A model generated the notes under the pieces. It had not been told where the DNA came from. It searched no databases and saw only the letters and a program-made list of their open reading frames with translations. This document shows, in pieces, positions 40,882-49,593 of a DNA stretch of 60,752 bases. Every line of letters starts with the position of its first letter. Positions within the stretch are counted from its first letter, which is position 1. Source of the DNA: Planctomycetota bacterium (GTDB lineage: Bacteria; Planctomycetota; UBA1135; UBA2386); NCBI GenBank assembly GCA_016794425.1, contig JAEUHR010000051.1, positions 1-60,752 of the forward strand. The letters run 5' to 3'. Made by a program: the position numbers and the translations under genes.

Positions 40882-41451
40882 TCACGGCCGCGTCCAGCGC
40901 TGGGTCTGGCGCAACACGAGCGCGCCGGCCTCGGTGTCGAACACGCGCGCCGTGACGCGGGTGTCGCCGTCCAGTTCGAGTTCGAAGCGGAACGCGCGGC
41001 CGGCCGGATCGCGCGCGTCGACCAGCGCGCCGTTCAGCACCAGCCGGTCCGGCGCCGCCGCATCGGGCACGCCGCTGCAGTCGACCGCCCACGTGCTGCG
41101 GTCGTCGCGCCACGACGACGTGTAGAGCTGGTGCAGCGTGTGGTAGCCGAGCACCTGCAGCCCCTCGAGCGGGCCGCCCGCGGTCGACCAGCGATGGTGC
41201 AGCTCCACGTAGCGACCGCCGAGCTGCGCCGTGCCCTCGATCGTGCCGCGCTCGGTGCGTTCGCGCCCGTCGCGGTCGCGCGTGACGACCTCCACCTGCC
41301 AGTTGCCGACGAGCCGCGCCAGCAGCGCGTGCTGCGCGACGGGCCGAGCCAGTTCGGCGGCGCGCTGCAACACCGCGGCCTGCTGACCGGGATCCTGCGC
41401 CGACGGTGCCAGCAACACGAGCGACAGGGACCACGCGGCGGACCGGCTCAT
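40882..41451 (-). CDS. Secreted DUF1579-like protein
   Basis: A 189-residue protein with a signal peptide (SAAWSLSLVLLAPSAQ) and a domain opening ARLVGNWQVEV, followed by beta strands such as GTAQLGGRYVELHH and LQVLGYHTLHQLYTSSW. This pattern (a short helix, a GxW strand and repeated lipocalin-like strands) matches the DUF1579 family, whose function is unknown. It lies downstream of the redoxin fusion gene, separated by 64 bases and on the same strand, so it may be part of that transcript. Confidence 0.65.
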   Translation of the reverse strand: MSRSAAWSLSLVLLAPSAQDPGQQAAVLQRAAELARPVAQHALLARLVGNWQVEVVTRDRDGRERTERGTIEGTAQLGGRYVELHHRWSTAGGPLEGLQVLGYHTLHQLYTSSWRDDRSTWAVDCSGVPDAAAPDRLVLNGALVDARDPAGRAFRFELELDGDTRVTARVFDTEAGALVLRQTQRWTRP

Positions 41452-41515
41452 GCCGGCAGCGGAACCGAGCTCGTCGTCCGGCGCAAGCGGCGGCCGCGAC
41501 CCGGTGCGGCCGCGG

Positions 41516-43288
41516 TCAGCGCGGCGCCGTGGGCACGGCGTGGCCCGTGCGCGGATCGACTTCGAGACCGAGCGCCTGCCGCTGCGGCAGCCAGAACACG
41601 AACAAGTACATCATCTCGTCCTCGGTCTGCAGGCCGAAGCGCACCGCCTGCGCCGGGTCCGGGTTGAACGGGTTCCACGGCGAGTTGTCGAAGTGCGCCA
41701 GCGCCGTGAACCGCGTGCCGCGCGGGAACGACCGCTCGCCGCGCGGCCAGCGGTAGGACTGCTGCCAGTCGAAGTTGTAGTTCGGCACCACGAGCAGCCG
41801 CTGCTCGTCGCCCGACGGCAACGTCGCCGTGACGCTCATGTCGCGGCCACGCACGTGCATGTGCACGAACATGCCGATGCCCTCGGCGTCGTCCGGCAGC
41901 TTGCGCGACGCCCGCACCGGATGCGCACGCGCCCCCGGCGGGATCTCGAACCGCTGGTTGGCGACGATCGTGACCTGCATCTCCCTCTGCACCGGCACGC
42001 GCGGGAAGCGGAAGCCCACGCGCAGGCGGTCGGTCGTGGGTTCGCCGGTGGTGACGTAGTGCGCCTGCAGCGCCAGCGCCGATCCGGCCGGAATGCGCAC
42101 CGCGCTGCCCGGATCGAGGTCGAGCGGGTCGCCGCCGGGCACGTAGCCGGTGACGAAGCCGTCCTGCGAGAAGTCCTCGCCGAACTTCACGCGCGCGAGG
42201 TTGCAGTGGTGCAGCGCGCGTTCGTTGCTGGGCCGGATCTCGATCGCCTCGACCCACGTGTCCTGGTCGAAGCGGTGCGGCAGCACGAAGTACTTGTACG
42301 GCACGATGCCGTCCGCGGGCAGCCGCACCGGCGCCTTCAGCTCCACCACCAGGTCCGGCTCGCCGATGCGCCACTCGCTGGTCGGCAGCGGCCGCGGCGG
42401 CGGTGAGGTGGCCGGATCGCCGCCCGGCATGCCACCGCGCGCCCAGCGCACGACCGCCGCGCGCTCCTCGGCCGACAGCCCGCGGTGGTTCGCGAACGGC
42501 CCGCCGACCGCGGTGCCGTACCACGGCGGCATGCGCCCCTGCTCGACGACCTCGGCGATCATCGCCGCGTGCCGGTTCGCCTGCGCTTGGGTCAGCAGCG
42601 GGAACGGCGCCTCGCCGCCCGGTCGGTGGCACTCCTGGCAGTGGCGCTGCAGGATCGCGGCCACCGCCCCGGCGAAGGTCGGCACCGGTCCGTCGGCGGC
42701 GGTCGGCGGCGCGGTGATGCGGCAGCCGCTGACCTCGGTCGCGGGCACCACCACCGGCCGACCCGCCACCACGTCGTCGACGGCGCTGCGCAGGTCGTGC
42801 CGCGACGGCTCGGCGCGCGCACCGGTGTAGCCGTGCTGGTCGTCGACGCGACCGCGGTAGACGATGCGATGCGCGGCATCGAGCACGACCGCGGTGCCGG
42901 TGCGGTCGACGCCGCAGGCGCGCGCGAGTGCGAGGTCGAAGTCCTTCGCGAACACCGCCGCCGGTGCCGCGCTCGTGACCTGGCCCGCTGCCTCGACCAG
43001 CCCGTCACCCGGCCCGACGTTGACCACCAGCACCGCGACGCCGGCTGGCGCCAGGTCCTGCGCCAGTGCACCGAGCCGCGGCAACTGGCGCTGCACGATC
43101 GGACACTCGAGGCTGGCGAAGTAGAGCACGGTGGCGGGCGCCGGACCGAGGTCGCCGAGCCGTCGGGTCTGCCACCGCAGGTCGGTGAACGTCGCTTCGA
43201 CCGAAGCGCCGAGGGGCACCGAGGACGGTTCCTGCGCCGGCACGGGGAGCAGCACTGCGGACGCGACCAGCAGCAGGGCGAAACGCAT
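41516..43288 (-). CDS. Secreted redoxin / cytochrome c / copper-monooxygenase-like fusion protein
   Basis: A 590-residue exported protein (signal peptide FALLLVASAVLLPVPAQ). Residues about 28-165 form a thioredoxin-like redoxin domain with a single active-site-like cysteine in LECPIVQRQLP (about 63). A cytochrome c motif, CQECH (about 218-222), follows with MPPWYG as a possible distal-methionine segment. Residues about 300-580 resemble the C-terminal half of copper type II ascorbate-dependent monooxygenases, with His pairs in ALHHCN and FVHMHVRG. The order suggests electron transfer from thiol or haem to a copper centre, but the substrate is unknown. The upstream gap carries a large inverted repeat. 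Confidence 0.75.
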   Translation of the reverse strand: MRFALLLVASAVLLPVPAQEPSSVPLGASVEATFTDLRWQTRRLGDLGPAPATVLYFASLECPIVQRQLPRLGALAQDLAPAGVAVLVVNVGPGDGLVEAAGQVTSAAPAAVFAKDFDLALARACGVDRTGTAVVLDAAHRIVYRGRVDDQHGYTGARAEPSRHDLRSAVDDVVAGRPVVVPATEVSGCRITAPPTAADGPVPTFAGAVAAILQRHCQECHRPGGEAPFPLLTQAQANRHAAMIAEVVEQGRMPPWYGTAVGGPFANHRGLSAEERAAVVRWARGGMPGGDPATSPPPRPLPTSEWRIGEPDLVVELKAPVRLPADGIVPYKYFVLPHRFDQDTWVEAIEIRPSNERALHHCNLARVKFGEDFSQDGFVTGYVPGGDPLDLDPGSAVRIPAGSALALQAHYVTTGEPTTDRLRVGFRFPRVPVQREMQVTIVANQRFEIPPGARAHPVRASRKLPDDAEGIGMFVHMHVRGRDMSVTATLPSGDEQRLLVVPNYNFDWQQSYRWPRGERSFPRGTRFTALAHFDNSPWNPFNPDPAQAVRFGLQTEDEMMYLFVFWLPQRQALGLEVDPRTGHAVPTAPR

Positions 43289-43338
43289 GGCGAGCAGCGT
43301 CGGGGCTCGCCCGCGCCCTGTCCAGACCGGTCGGGAGT

Positions 43339-43432
43339 GGTGCTTTGCGTGGCACGGGTCCGGGCGACGCCGTACGTGCCGGTGCCGCCGCCGCCGGCCG
43401 GACCCGCGGACCGCCGTGCCACGCAACGCACC
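43339..43432. repeat. 94-bp near-palindrome in the divergent gap
   Basis: Outer arms of 19 bases (43339-43357 and 43414-43432) are complementary except for one position; they share the core TTGCGTGGCACGG. A nested perfect 8-bp pair (GGGTCCGG 43356-43363 with CCGGACCC 43398-43405) continues the stem, with a bulge on the right side. It sits between the divergent redoxin fusion and aldehyde dehydrogenase genes. It could be a structured RNA, a regulator site or a small mobile palindrome. Confidence 0.85.
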
Positions 43433-43465
43433 AGTTCCCTCCTGACGGCCCCCCGCGGCGCCGGT

Positions 43466-43494
43466 TTGTCGCGCTGTGCGCCGCCGCGTAGTGT
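43466..43494 (+). promoter_or_regulatory. Candidate sigma-70 promoter of the aldehyde dehydrogenase operon
   Basis: TTGTCG (43466-43471) and TAGTGT (43489-43494) are 17 bases apart, and the ATG at 43503 follows eight bases after the -10. This again predicts an almost leaderless mRNA. Confidence 0.5.
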
Positions 43495-43502
43495 GCCGCG
43501 CC

Positions 43503-45062
43503 ATGCCCGCCGCGCCGGCCCCGCCGATCGACGCGACCGTCCTGCAACTGCAGCGCGCGGCCGCGGAGCTGCGCCGGCGCTCGCACGCCGACCTGGCGGC
43601 GCTCGCCGCTGCCTGCGGCACAGCGACGGCAGCCGCGGCGCCAGGTTGGGTCGAGGCCAGCCGTGCCGCGAAAGGCTGGACGGCAGTCGCCGACAGCCTG
43701 GCCGAGGAATGGGCCAGCGGCCCGCTGCCGGTCGCGCGGTTCCTGCGCGTCGTCGGCCGGCGCCACGCCGACCTGGCGCTGGGCCGGCCGGGTCCGCAAC
43801 CGCGTGGCACCGGGCTCGACGTGGTGCCGACCCCGGGCTTTGGCGACCGACTGCTGTTGCGTGGTGTGCGGGCCCGCCTCGAGTGCGCGGGACCACCGCA
43901 GCCGTCGGCACCGCCGCGGTACGGCGACGTCGCGCTGGTGCTCGGCGCCGGCAACGTGACCGCGGCGCCGCTGCTCGACACGATCGACCAGGTGCTGCTG
44001 CGGGGTCGCGCGGTGCTGCTGAAGCTGAGTCCGCTGCACGCGTCGCTGGCGAATCCGTTCGCGGCCGCGCTGGCGCCCCTGTGCGAACGCGGCCTCGTCT
44101 GCACCACGGTCGGTGACGCGGCGCTCGGCGCCGCGCTGGCCGCCCACCCGGCCATCGCCGCCGTGCACCTGACCGGCTCGGTCGCCACCGCCGCTCAGCT
44201 GCGCGCCGATCCGCGGCTGCGCGGCAAGGCACTGACCGCCGAACTCGGCGGCTGCACGCCCGCATTCGTGCTGCCCGGCGAGTGGTCCTTGCGCGCGCTG
44301 CACCACGTCGCGGCGCAGCTGGCCGGCTTTGTCGCCTGGAACGGCGGCGCCACCTGCGTCGCGCCGCGGCTCGTCGTCACCGCGCGCGGCTGGCCGCAGC
44401 GCCCGGCCCTGCTCGCCGCACTGCACGCGGCGCTCGCCGCGCTGCCCTCGCGCGAGCCGTTCCACCCGGCGGTGCGCCGCGCCCATGCCCAGGCGCTGGG
44501 CACCGACGGGCCTGCCGGACCACTGCCGCCACGGCTGCGGGCCGATCTGGACCTCGGGCGCGACGCGGCGCTGCTGGCACACGAAGCGTTCGCGCCGGTG
44601 CTGCTCGAACTGCCGGTAGCCGGCGCTTCGCTGGCCGACTGGCTCGACGCGGCGACCGGCGCGGTGCGCGACCACGCCGCCGGTGGGTTGTCGGCGTACG
44701 TGTTCGCGCCGCCGCCGGTGCTGGCCGCCGCGCGTCCGGCGCTCGCCGCCGCGCTGGGCCGGCTGCCGCACGGCACGCTGGCCACCAACACCTGGGCCGG
44801 GCTCGGCTTCGGCCTCGGCAGCACGCCGTGGGGCGTGCCCGCCGACGCGCCGTGGCAGCACGGCATCGGCTTCGCGCGCGACGTGTTCGGCCTGCCGGAC
44901 CTGCGCCGCGTCGCGCTCGAGGCGCCGTTCGCGAGCTGGCCGCCGCCGCCGTGGTCGCCGGGCCGCCGCGGTGCCGCCGCCGCGCTGCAGGCACTGACGC
45001 GCCACTACGCCCATCCGTCGCCGCGGCACCTCGCCGCGACCGTGTTCCATGCCTGCCGCTGA
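43503..45062 (+). CDS. Aldehyde dehydrogenase superfamily protein
   Basis: A 519-residue NAD(P)-dependent dehydrogenase. The Rossmann-fold VALVLGAGNVTAAPLLD, LTGSVATAAQLRAD and catalytic-glutamate region ELGGCTPAFVLPG are seen, and the nucleophilic cysteine is in NGGATCVAPR (about residue 285). It differs from typical members in its N-terminal 120 residues, which are Ala/Arg-rich and lack the usual opening strands. It should oxidise an aldehyde to an acid or acyl-CoA; the substrate is not evident. It heads an operon in which the next start lies 14 bases inside this gene. Confidence 0.85.
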   Translation: MPAAPAPPIDATVLQLQRAAAELRRRSHADLAALAAACGTATAAAAPGWVEASRAAKGWTAVADSLAEEWASGPLPVARFLRVVGRRHADLALGRPGPQPRGTGLDVVPTPGFGDRLLLRGVRARLECAGPPQPSAPPRYGDVALVLGAGNVTAAPLLDTIDQVLLRGRAVLLKLSPLHASLANPFAAALAPLCERGLVCTTVGDAALGAALAAHPAIAAVHLTGSVATAAQLRADPRLRGKALTAELGGCTPAFVLPGEWSLRALHHVAAQLAGFVAWNGGATCVAPRLVVTARGWPQRPALLAALHAALAALPSREPFHPAVRRAHAQALGTDGPAGPLPPRLRADLDLGRDAALLAHEAFAPVLLELPVAGASLADWLDAATGAVRDHAAGGLSAYVFAPPPVLAAARPALAAALGRLPHGTLATNTWAGLGFGLGSTPWGVPADAPWQHGIGFARDVFGLPDLRRVALEAPFASWPPPPWSPGRRGAAAALQALTRHYAHPSPRHLAATVFHACR

Positions 45063-45945
45063 ACCGCCGCCGCTGCCCCGCTCCGCCCTGGCCCTGTGGC
45101 TCGCCGTGCTGTGCCTGATCTGGGGCAGCACCTGGTGGGCGATCCGCATCTGCCTGCAGGACCACCCGCCGTTGTCGTCGGCCGCGCTGCGGTTCCTGAT
45201 CGCCGGCATCGCGATGGCCGCGGTCACGCCGTGGCTGCAGCGCCGCGAGTCGGCGCCGCCGCCGCCGGCCTGGCTGTGGCTCGCGGCCGGCGGCACGAAC
45301 TTCGCCGGTTCGTACGGTGTGCTCTACGTCGCCGAGACCGCCGTGCCGTCGGGCATCGCCGCGGTGCTGTGGGCGGTGTTCCCGCTGCTGATGGCCGGCA
45401 GCGGCGTCTGCTTGCTCGGCGAACGGCTGCGCGCCGTGCAGCTGCTCGGCTTCGTGGTCGCGTTCGCGGGCATCGTCACGGTGTTCGCGGGCGGCTTCGG
45501 CGACGCCGGCGAACACGTCGGCATGGCGGCGCTGTTGCTCGTCAGCCCGCTGGTGTCGGCGGCCGGCACGACGCTGGTGAAGCTGTACGGCAGCGGCACC
45601 AGCTCGGTGCTGCTGAACCGGAACGGCATGCTGTTCGGCGCGCTGCTGCTCACGATCGCGGCGTTCGTCGGCGAACGACCGCTGGCATTGCCGTGGACCT
45701 GGCGCGTCGTCGCCGCGACGCTCTACCTGGCGCTGATCGGCACGACGCTGGCGTTCGGCGTCTACTTCCGCCTGCTGCGCAGCGCTCCCGCCTCGATGTT
45801 GTCCCTGATCACCTACGTGACGCCGGTGCTGGCGATGCTGCTCGGCGCCGCGGTCGGCGACGGCGACATGACCGTTGCCGCCTGGCTCGGCACCGCGCTG
45901 GTCGCCGGCGGCGTCGCGCTGGTCGTGCGGAGGCCGCGCCGATGA
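45049..45945 (+). CDS. EamA-family (DMT superfamily) transporter
   Basis: A 298-residue protein with ten hydrophobic segments arranged as two EamA repeats. The first repeat starts LAVLCLIWGSTWWAIRI with SSAALRFLIAGI; the second ends LITYVTPVLAMLLGAAVGD. Family members export amino acids, nucleosides or drugs. The start ATG lies within the aldehyde dehydrogenase gene (14-base overlap) and the stop overlaps the next start by four bases, so all three genes are translationally coupled. Substrate unknown. Confidence 0.92.
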   Translation: MPAAEPPPLPRSALALWLAVLCLIWGSTWWAIRICLQDHPPLSSAALRFLIAGIAMAAVTPWLQRRESAPPPPAWLWLAAGGTNFAGSYGVLYVAETAVPSGIAAVLWAVFPLLMAGSGVCLLGERLRAVQLLGFVVAFAGIVTVFAGGFGDAGEHVGMAALLLVSPLVSAAGTTLVKLYGSGTSSVLLNRNGMLFGALLLTIAAFVGERPLALPWTWRVVAATLYLALIGTTLAFGVYFRLLRSAPASMLSLITYVTPVLAMLLGAAVGDGDMTVAAWLGTALVAGGVALVVRRPRR

Positions 45946-46430
45946 CCAGGCCGCCGTTGCGCGTGCCGGAGTGGGCACGGTTCTGGCGTCGGGTGCCGCA
46001 ACGGCGTCTGGTCGCGGCCGCCGGCGCGCTGCTGCTGCTGGTGGCGCTGGCGCTGGCGTTCGGCGGTGGCCAGCGCGAGACCTGGCCACGCCGCACGATC
46101 CTCGACGCGATCCGCTTCGTCGAGAGCAGCGACCGCGACGACGTGCCCGACGGCGACGGCGGCCTCGCGATCGGCCCGTACCAGATCCACCGCGTCTACT
46201 GGCAGGACGCGGCCGCGTTCGACGCGTCGCTCGGTGGCGACTACCAGGACTGCCGGCGCCGCGACTACGCCGAACGCGTGATCGACGCCTACATGCGGCG
46301 CTGGGTGCCCGGCGCCTGGCGCACCGGCGATGCCGAAGTCATCGCGCGCGTGCACAACGGCGGCCCGCGCGGCGACCTGGTCGCGGCGACGCGCCGCTAC
46401 TGGGAACGGGTGCGCGCGCGCCTGCCGTGA
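45942..46430 (+). CDS. Membrane-anchored lysozyme-like (transglycosylase) protein
   Basis: A 162-residue protein. A membrane helix (LVAAAGALLLLVALALAFGG, about residues 23-42) is followed by a small globular domain that begins ILDAIRFVESSDRDD and continues GLAIGPYQIHRVYWQDA. This E-S-(S/N) followed by a G-PYQI strand is the pattern of lysozyme-like and invertebrate-type lysozyme folds, with the glutamate of VESS as likely acid. No signal cleavage site is obvious, so the domain probably faces the periplasm while anchored. It is the last gene of the aldehyde dehydrogenase/EamA operon. Confidence 0.65.
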   Translation: MTRPPLRVPEWARFWRRVPQRRLVAAAGALLLLVALALAFGGGQRETWPRRTILDAIRFVESSDRDDVPDGDGGLAIGPYQIHRVYWQDAAAFDASLGGDYQDCRRRDYAERVIDAYMRRWVPGAWRTGDAEVIARVHNGGPRGDLVAATRRYWERVRARLP

Positions 46431-46439
46431 GCCGCCGCC

Positions 46440-48569
46440 TCAGTCACCGAGCCGCAGCGCGACGCCGTTGCTGAAGCCGAAGCCCGCGGCGCTCAGCGTC
46501 AGGGCCTGCGCGTAGACGTCGAGGCCCACCGTACCCGGCACGCGCGGGATCGCGAAGTCGAACCCGGCCCAGCCCGACGGCTGTGGCAGGGCGAGCAGAT
46601 CGACGATCCAGCCATCGATGTGCACCGTGCAGCCGCTGCCGAACGGTACCGACTGCTGGGCGGCGCCGAAGACCAGCGCCACCAGCGAGGCCGGATCCCA
46701 CGCCCGCACCCAGGCGGTGACCGGCACCGCGAACGCGGGCCGCGAGTCGAAGCTGCAGGTGACCTCGCCCGCCGGGCCACAGCCGTTGCCGTAGACGGAG
46801 TTCGCTGCCGGCACGGACACCGAGGCGAGCACCTCCTGCCCCACCGTCAGCACGGCACCGCGGGTCGGATCGCCGACCACCCGGCCGATGCGATTCTGGT
46901 TGCGCGGCACCCAGACATCGGTCGCCGCCTGGTAGTCCGAGCTCGTGCCGATCGTCGCGAACAACGCCAGGCCACCGGTACGCGGGTCGAAGACGAGATC
47001 CCCGGCCGGCGGCGCCGTTGCGTTCACCTGCAGCCAGCCGGTGGGGCGCAACTCCCACAGCGTGCCCGGAACGGCGCTCGAACCGGAGGCCGCGTGCAGG
47101 ACCATCACCTGCCGGACCTGGTCGAAAGCAAGGCTGCCGGCACCAGCAGGCGGCACCACGGTACTGGTGACCGGGGCCCAAGCCGCGCCGTCCCAGATCC
47201 ACGTGTCGTCGAGCTGCGTCGTGCTCGAGCTGCCACCGAACAGCACGACGGAGCCTCGGGTCGGATCGAAGGCCGCCGCCGCACCCGTACGCGGCCCCGG
47301 ACCGCCGGCCACCGACACCTGCTGCCAATCCGATCCGTCCCACAGCCAGGTGTCGCCGAAGGTCGTGGCCAGGTCGTGGCCGCCGAACAGCACGACGCGA
47401 CCGCTCGGCGGATGCTCGGCGACGGCGGCCAGCGCCCGCGGCGACGGCGCGGCCGCGGGGGTCGCCGGCGACCACCTGCCGTCCCAGATCCACGTGTCGC
47501 CGCGGTAGGGCAGACCGCTCGCGGCGCGGCCGCCGAAGCGCACCACCTCGGCGCGCGTGGAATCGAAGGCGAGGCTCTGCTGGAACACGTCGGGCGCGCC
47601 GCGGTGCACCGGGATCCAACCGTTCTGCCAGGCATGCACCTCGATGGCGTTCTCCGCTTCGTCGCGACCGATCAGCGCGAGACCGGCACCACGGTGCAGC
47701 AGCTGCGGCGCGCCCAGCGCAGTCCCCGCCGGCGGCGGCACGGCGCTCCAGTCGGTGCCGGACCACTGCCAGGTGTCGCCCAGTGCCGCCAGCTGCAGCC
47801 CCACGAACGCGCGACCGCCGTAGGCGAGGGTCGTCGCACTGCCCGGGTCGAAGGCGAGCGCCATGGCTTCGCGTGCGGATGGGTGGACCGTCGGCGCGAG
47901 CTGCGTCCAGCCCGAACCGGCAAACGCCCAGGTGTCGTCGAAGTGCAACGCGCCGCCGCCGAACTGCCCGTTGCCGCCGAACAGCAGCAGCCCGAAGCCA
48001 CCGGGGATCACGGCCGGAGCGAGCGCGGCACTGCGCCGCGGCGCCGGCCCCGGCCCGACGACCGGTGACCACACGCCCCCATCGAGCTGCCAGGTGTCGC
48101 CGAGCGGCAGCCCGAACGAGCCCGGCACCGCCCCGCCGAACACCACGACCTTGCCACTGCCGGCGTCGAAGGCGACCGCCGGCTGCACGCGCGGCGGCGG
48201 CGCATTCGCGGTCGGCAGCACCGACCAGCGAGCGCCGTCGAAGACGACCGCGACCATCGCGCCGTTGTGGAGGCAGACGGCGACGACCCGCTGGCGCTGC
48301 CGATCGAAGGTGGCCGCCTGCACGCCGGCCAGTTCGAGCGGCAGCGGTTCGGTACGGCGACGAAACGCCCCGTCCACGAACATGTGCACGACCGAGGCGC
48401 CGAACGGAAACGGATCCACGACCATCGGCGGCAGCAGCGACTCGGTGACGCCGACGCCCGGTGTGGCCCTCGGACCGGCGACCGTGATCGGCGCCCAGGA
48501 CTGCTGTGCGGCCAGCGGCGACAGGACACCGACGAAGGCCGCGAGACGGACGAGGCTGCGACGGAGCAT
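46440..48569 (-). CDS. Secreted kelch-repeat beta-propeller protein
   Basis: A 709-residue exported protein with a signal peptide (LVRLAAFVGVLSPLAAQQ). Six or more kelch-type blades are visible, each with a VVLFGG-like strand and a DTWxWDG strand, for example DTWLWDGSDWQQV and DTWIWDGAAWAPV, over about residues 90-560. The last 120 residues form a separate domain starting VYGNGCGPAGEV and ending in a GVALRLGD strand, a C-terminal module I associate with secreted Planctomycetota proteins. It is likely a cell-surface or periplasmic binding protein; the ligand is unknown. It follows the GT9 gene after 90 bases. Confidence 0.85.
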   Translation of the reverse strand: MLRRSLVRLAAFVGVLSPLAAQQSWAPITVAGPRATPGVGVTESLLPPMVVDPFPFGASVVHMFVDGAFRRRTEPLPLELAGVQAATFDRQRQRVVAVCLHNGAMVAVVFDGARWSVLPTANAPPPRVQPAVAFDAGSGKVVVFGGAVPGSFGLPLGDTWQLDGGVWSPVVGPGPAPRRSAALAPAVIPGGFGLLLFGGNGQFGGGALHFDDTWAFAGSGWTQLAPTVHPSAREAMALAFDPGSATTLAYGGRAFVGLQLAALGDTWQWSGTDWSAVPPPAGTALGAPQLLHRGAGLALIGRDEAENAIEVHAWQNGWIPVHRGAPDVFQQSLAFDSTRAEVVRFGGRAASGLPYRGDTWIWDGRWSPATPAAAPSPRALAAVAEHPPSGRVVLFGGHDLATTFGDTWLWDGSDWQQVSVAGGPGPRTGAAAAFDPTRGSVVLFGGSSSTTQLDDTWIWDGAAWAPVTSTVVPPAGAGSLAFDQVRQVMVLHAASGSSAVPGTLWELRPTGWLQVNATAPPAGDLVFDPRTGGLALFATIGTSSDYQAATDVWVPRNQNRIGRVVGDPTRGAVLTVGQEVLASVSVPAANSVYGNGCGPAGEVTCSFDSRPAFAVPVTAWVRAWDPASLVALVFGAAQQSVPFGSGCTVHIDGWIVDLLALPQPSGWAGFDFAIPRVPGTVGLDVYAQALTLSAAGFGFSNGVALRLGD

Positions 48570-48659
48570 GGCGATGGGTCGGGCCGACGAGTGCGAACGG
48601 GCCCGTGACGATAGCCCGATGCGGTGCTTGGCCCTGCAGCAGCGGGTGTTTCTCCGCAC

Positions 48660-49550
48660 TCAGGAGCGCGCACCGGGCTCTGCTGGCGCAGCACAGGTGC
48701 CCGCCAGCAGGCCGCGCAGTGTGCCCGCCACGCTTGCGGCCGACAGATCCCCCGACGCACCCGCTGCCACGAGCACCCGGCAGCACGGCCCCTGCGGCGC
48801 GAACACGCGCGCGTCGCTGGGCCCGAACAACGCGACGGTCGGCACGCCGAGCATCGCCGCCAGGTGTGTCGGACCGCTGTCGTTGCCGACGAACGCGCGC
48901 GCGGTCACCGCGAGCCGCCGCGCCACGACCACCGGCTCCGGCTCGACGACGAACGTCGGCGCGACGGGCCACGGCCAGCAGCGCGGATCGTCGCGTTCGA
49001 TCTCGGTCGGGCCCACCAGCACGTGCGGCGGCTGCGGCAGCGCCGCGGCGAGCGCGAGCCAGCGTGGCCGCGGCCAACACTTGGCGGCGCCGCCGCTGCC
49101 CGGCGCCAGCACGATCGCACCGTCCGCCGGCGCGGTGCGGCGCGCGCACAGCCAGGCGTCCGCGGGCCACTGCAGTGCGAGCCCGAGCTGCCGCGCCAGC
49201 TGCTGGCCGAGCGGCGCGTCACCTGCGGGCTGCGGATCGAACACGCGCGCCGCTCGCGCGGCATCTCGCACCGACGGTTCGTCGGCGACCACGAGGTCGT
49301 AGTCGGCCAGCCGTTGCCGCGCGCGCGCCGCCGACCACAGCGCCAGGTCCTCGCTCGAGCGCACGCGGTCACAGGCGCCGTGGTCGGCGAGCACGGCGGC
49401 GAACTCGCGCACGCCGGCAAAGTGCAGTGCCGCCGCCGGGTGCGCACGGCGCAGCGCGCGCAGCACCGGCAGCATCAGCAGCGTGTCGCCGAGGCCACCG
49501 CGCCGCACGACCAGCAACCGGTGCACGGTGGCGGCGGCGGGGTCGGCCAT
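48660..49550 (-). CDS. Glycosyltransferase family 9 (heptosyltransferase-like)
   Basis: A 296-residue GT9 enzyme with two Rossmann-like domains. The N-terminal LLVVRRGGLGDTLLMLPVLRAL (about residues 12-33) and the C-terminal FVGNDSGPTHLAAMLGVPTVALFGPSD (split at about 215-241) are the family signatures. GT9 enzymes add heptose or related sugars to lipopolysaccharide-type cores at the inner membrane. No other LPS gene is adjacent. ATG 49550 is preferred to the preceding GTG at 49553. It begins 43 bases after the peroxiredoxin stop, across a hairpin. Confidence 0.9.
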   Translation of the reverse strand: MADPAAATVHRLLVVRRGGLGDTLLMLPVLRALRRAHPAAALHFAGVREFAAVLADHGACDRVRSSEDLALWSAARARQRLADYDLVVADEPSVRDAARAARVFDPQPAGDAPLGQQLARQLGLALQWPADAWLCARRTAPADGAIVLAPGSGGAAKCWPRPRWLALAAALPQPPHVLVGPTEIERDDPRCWPWPVAPTFVVEPEPVVVARRLAVTARAFVGNDSGPTHLAAMLGVPTVALFGPSDARVFAPQGPCCRVLVAAGASGDLSAASVAGTLRGLLAGTCAAPAEPGARS

Positions 49551-49566
49551 CACGGTCCGAGCGGAC

Positions 49567-49587
49567 CGGCCGCGGCAGCCGCGGCCG
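49567..49587 (-). terminator. Hairpin after the peroxiredoxin gene
   Basis: A perfect 9-bp stem (CGGCCGCGG with CCGCGGCCG, three-base loop) lies six bases past the peroxiredoxin stop, before the glycosyltransferase gene. It lacks a T-run but is very stable, so it may attenuate read-through. Confidence 0.5.
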
Positions 49588-49593
49588 CCGGGC

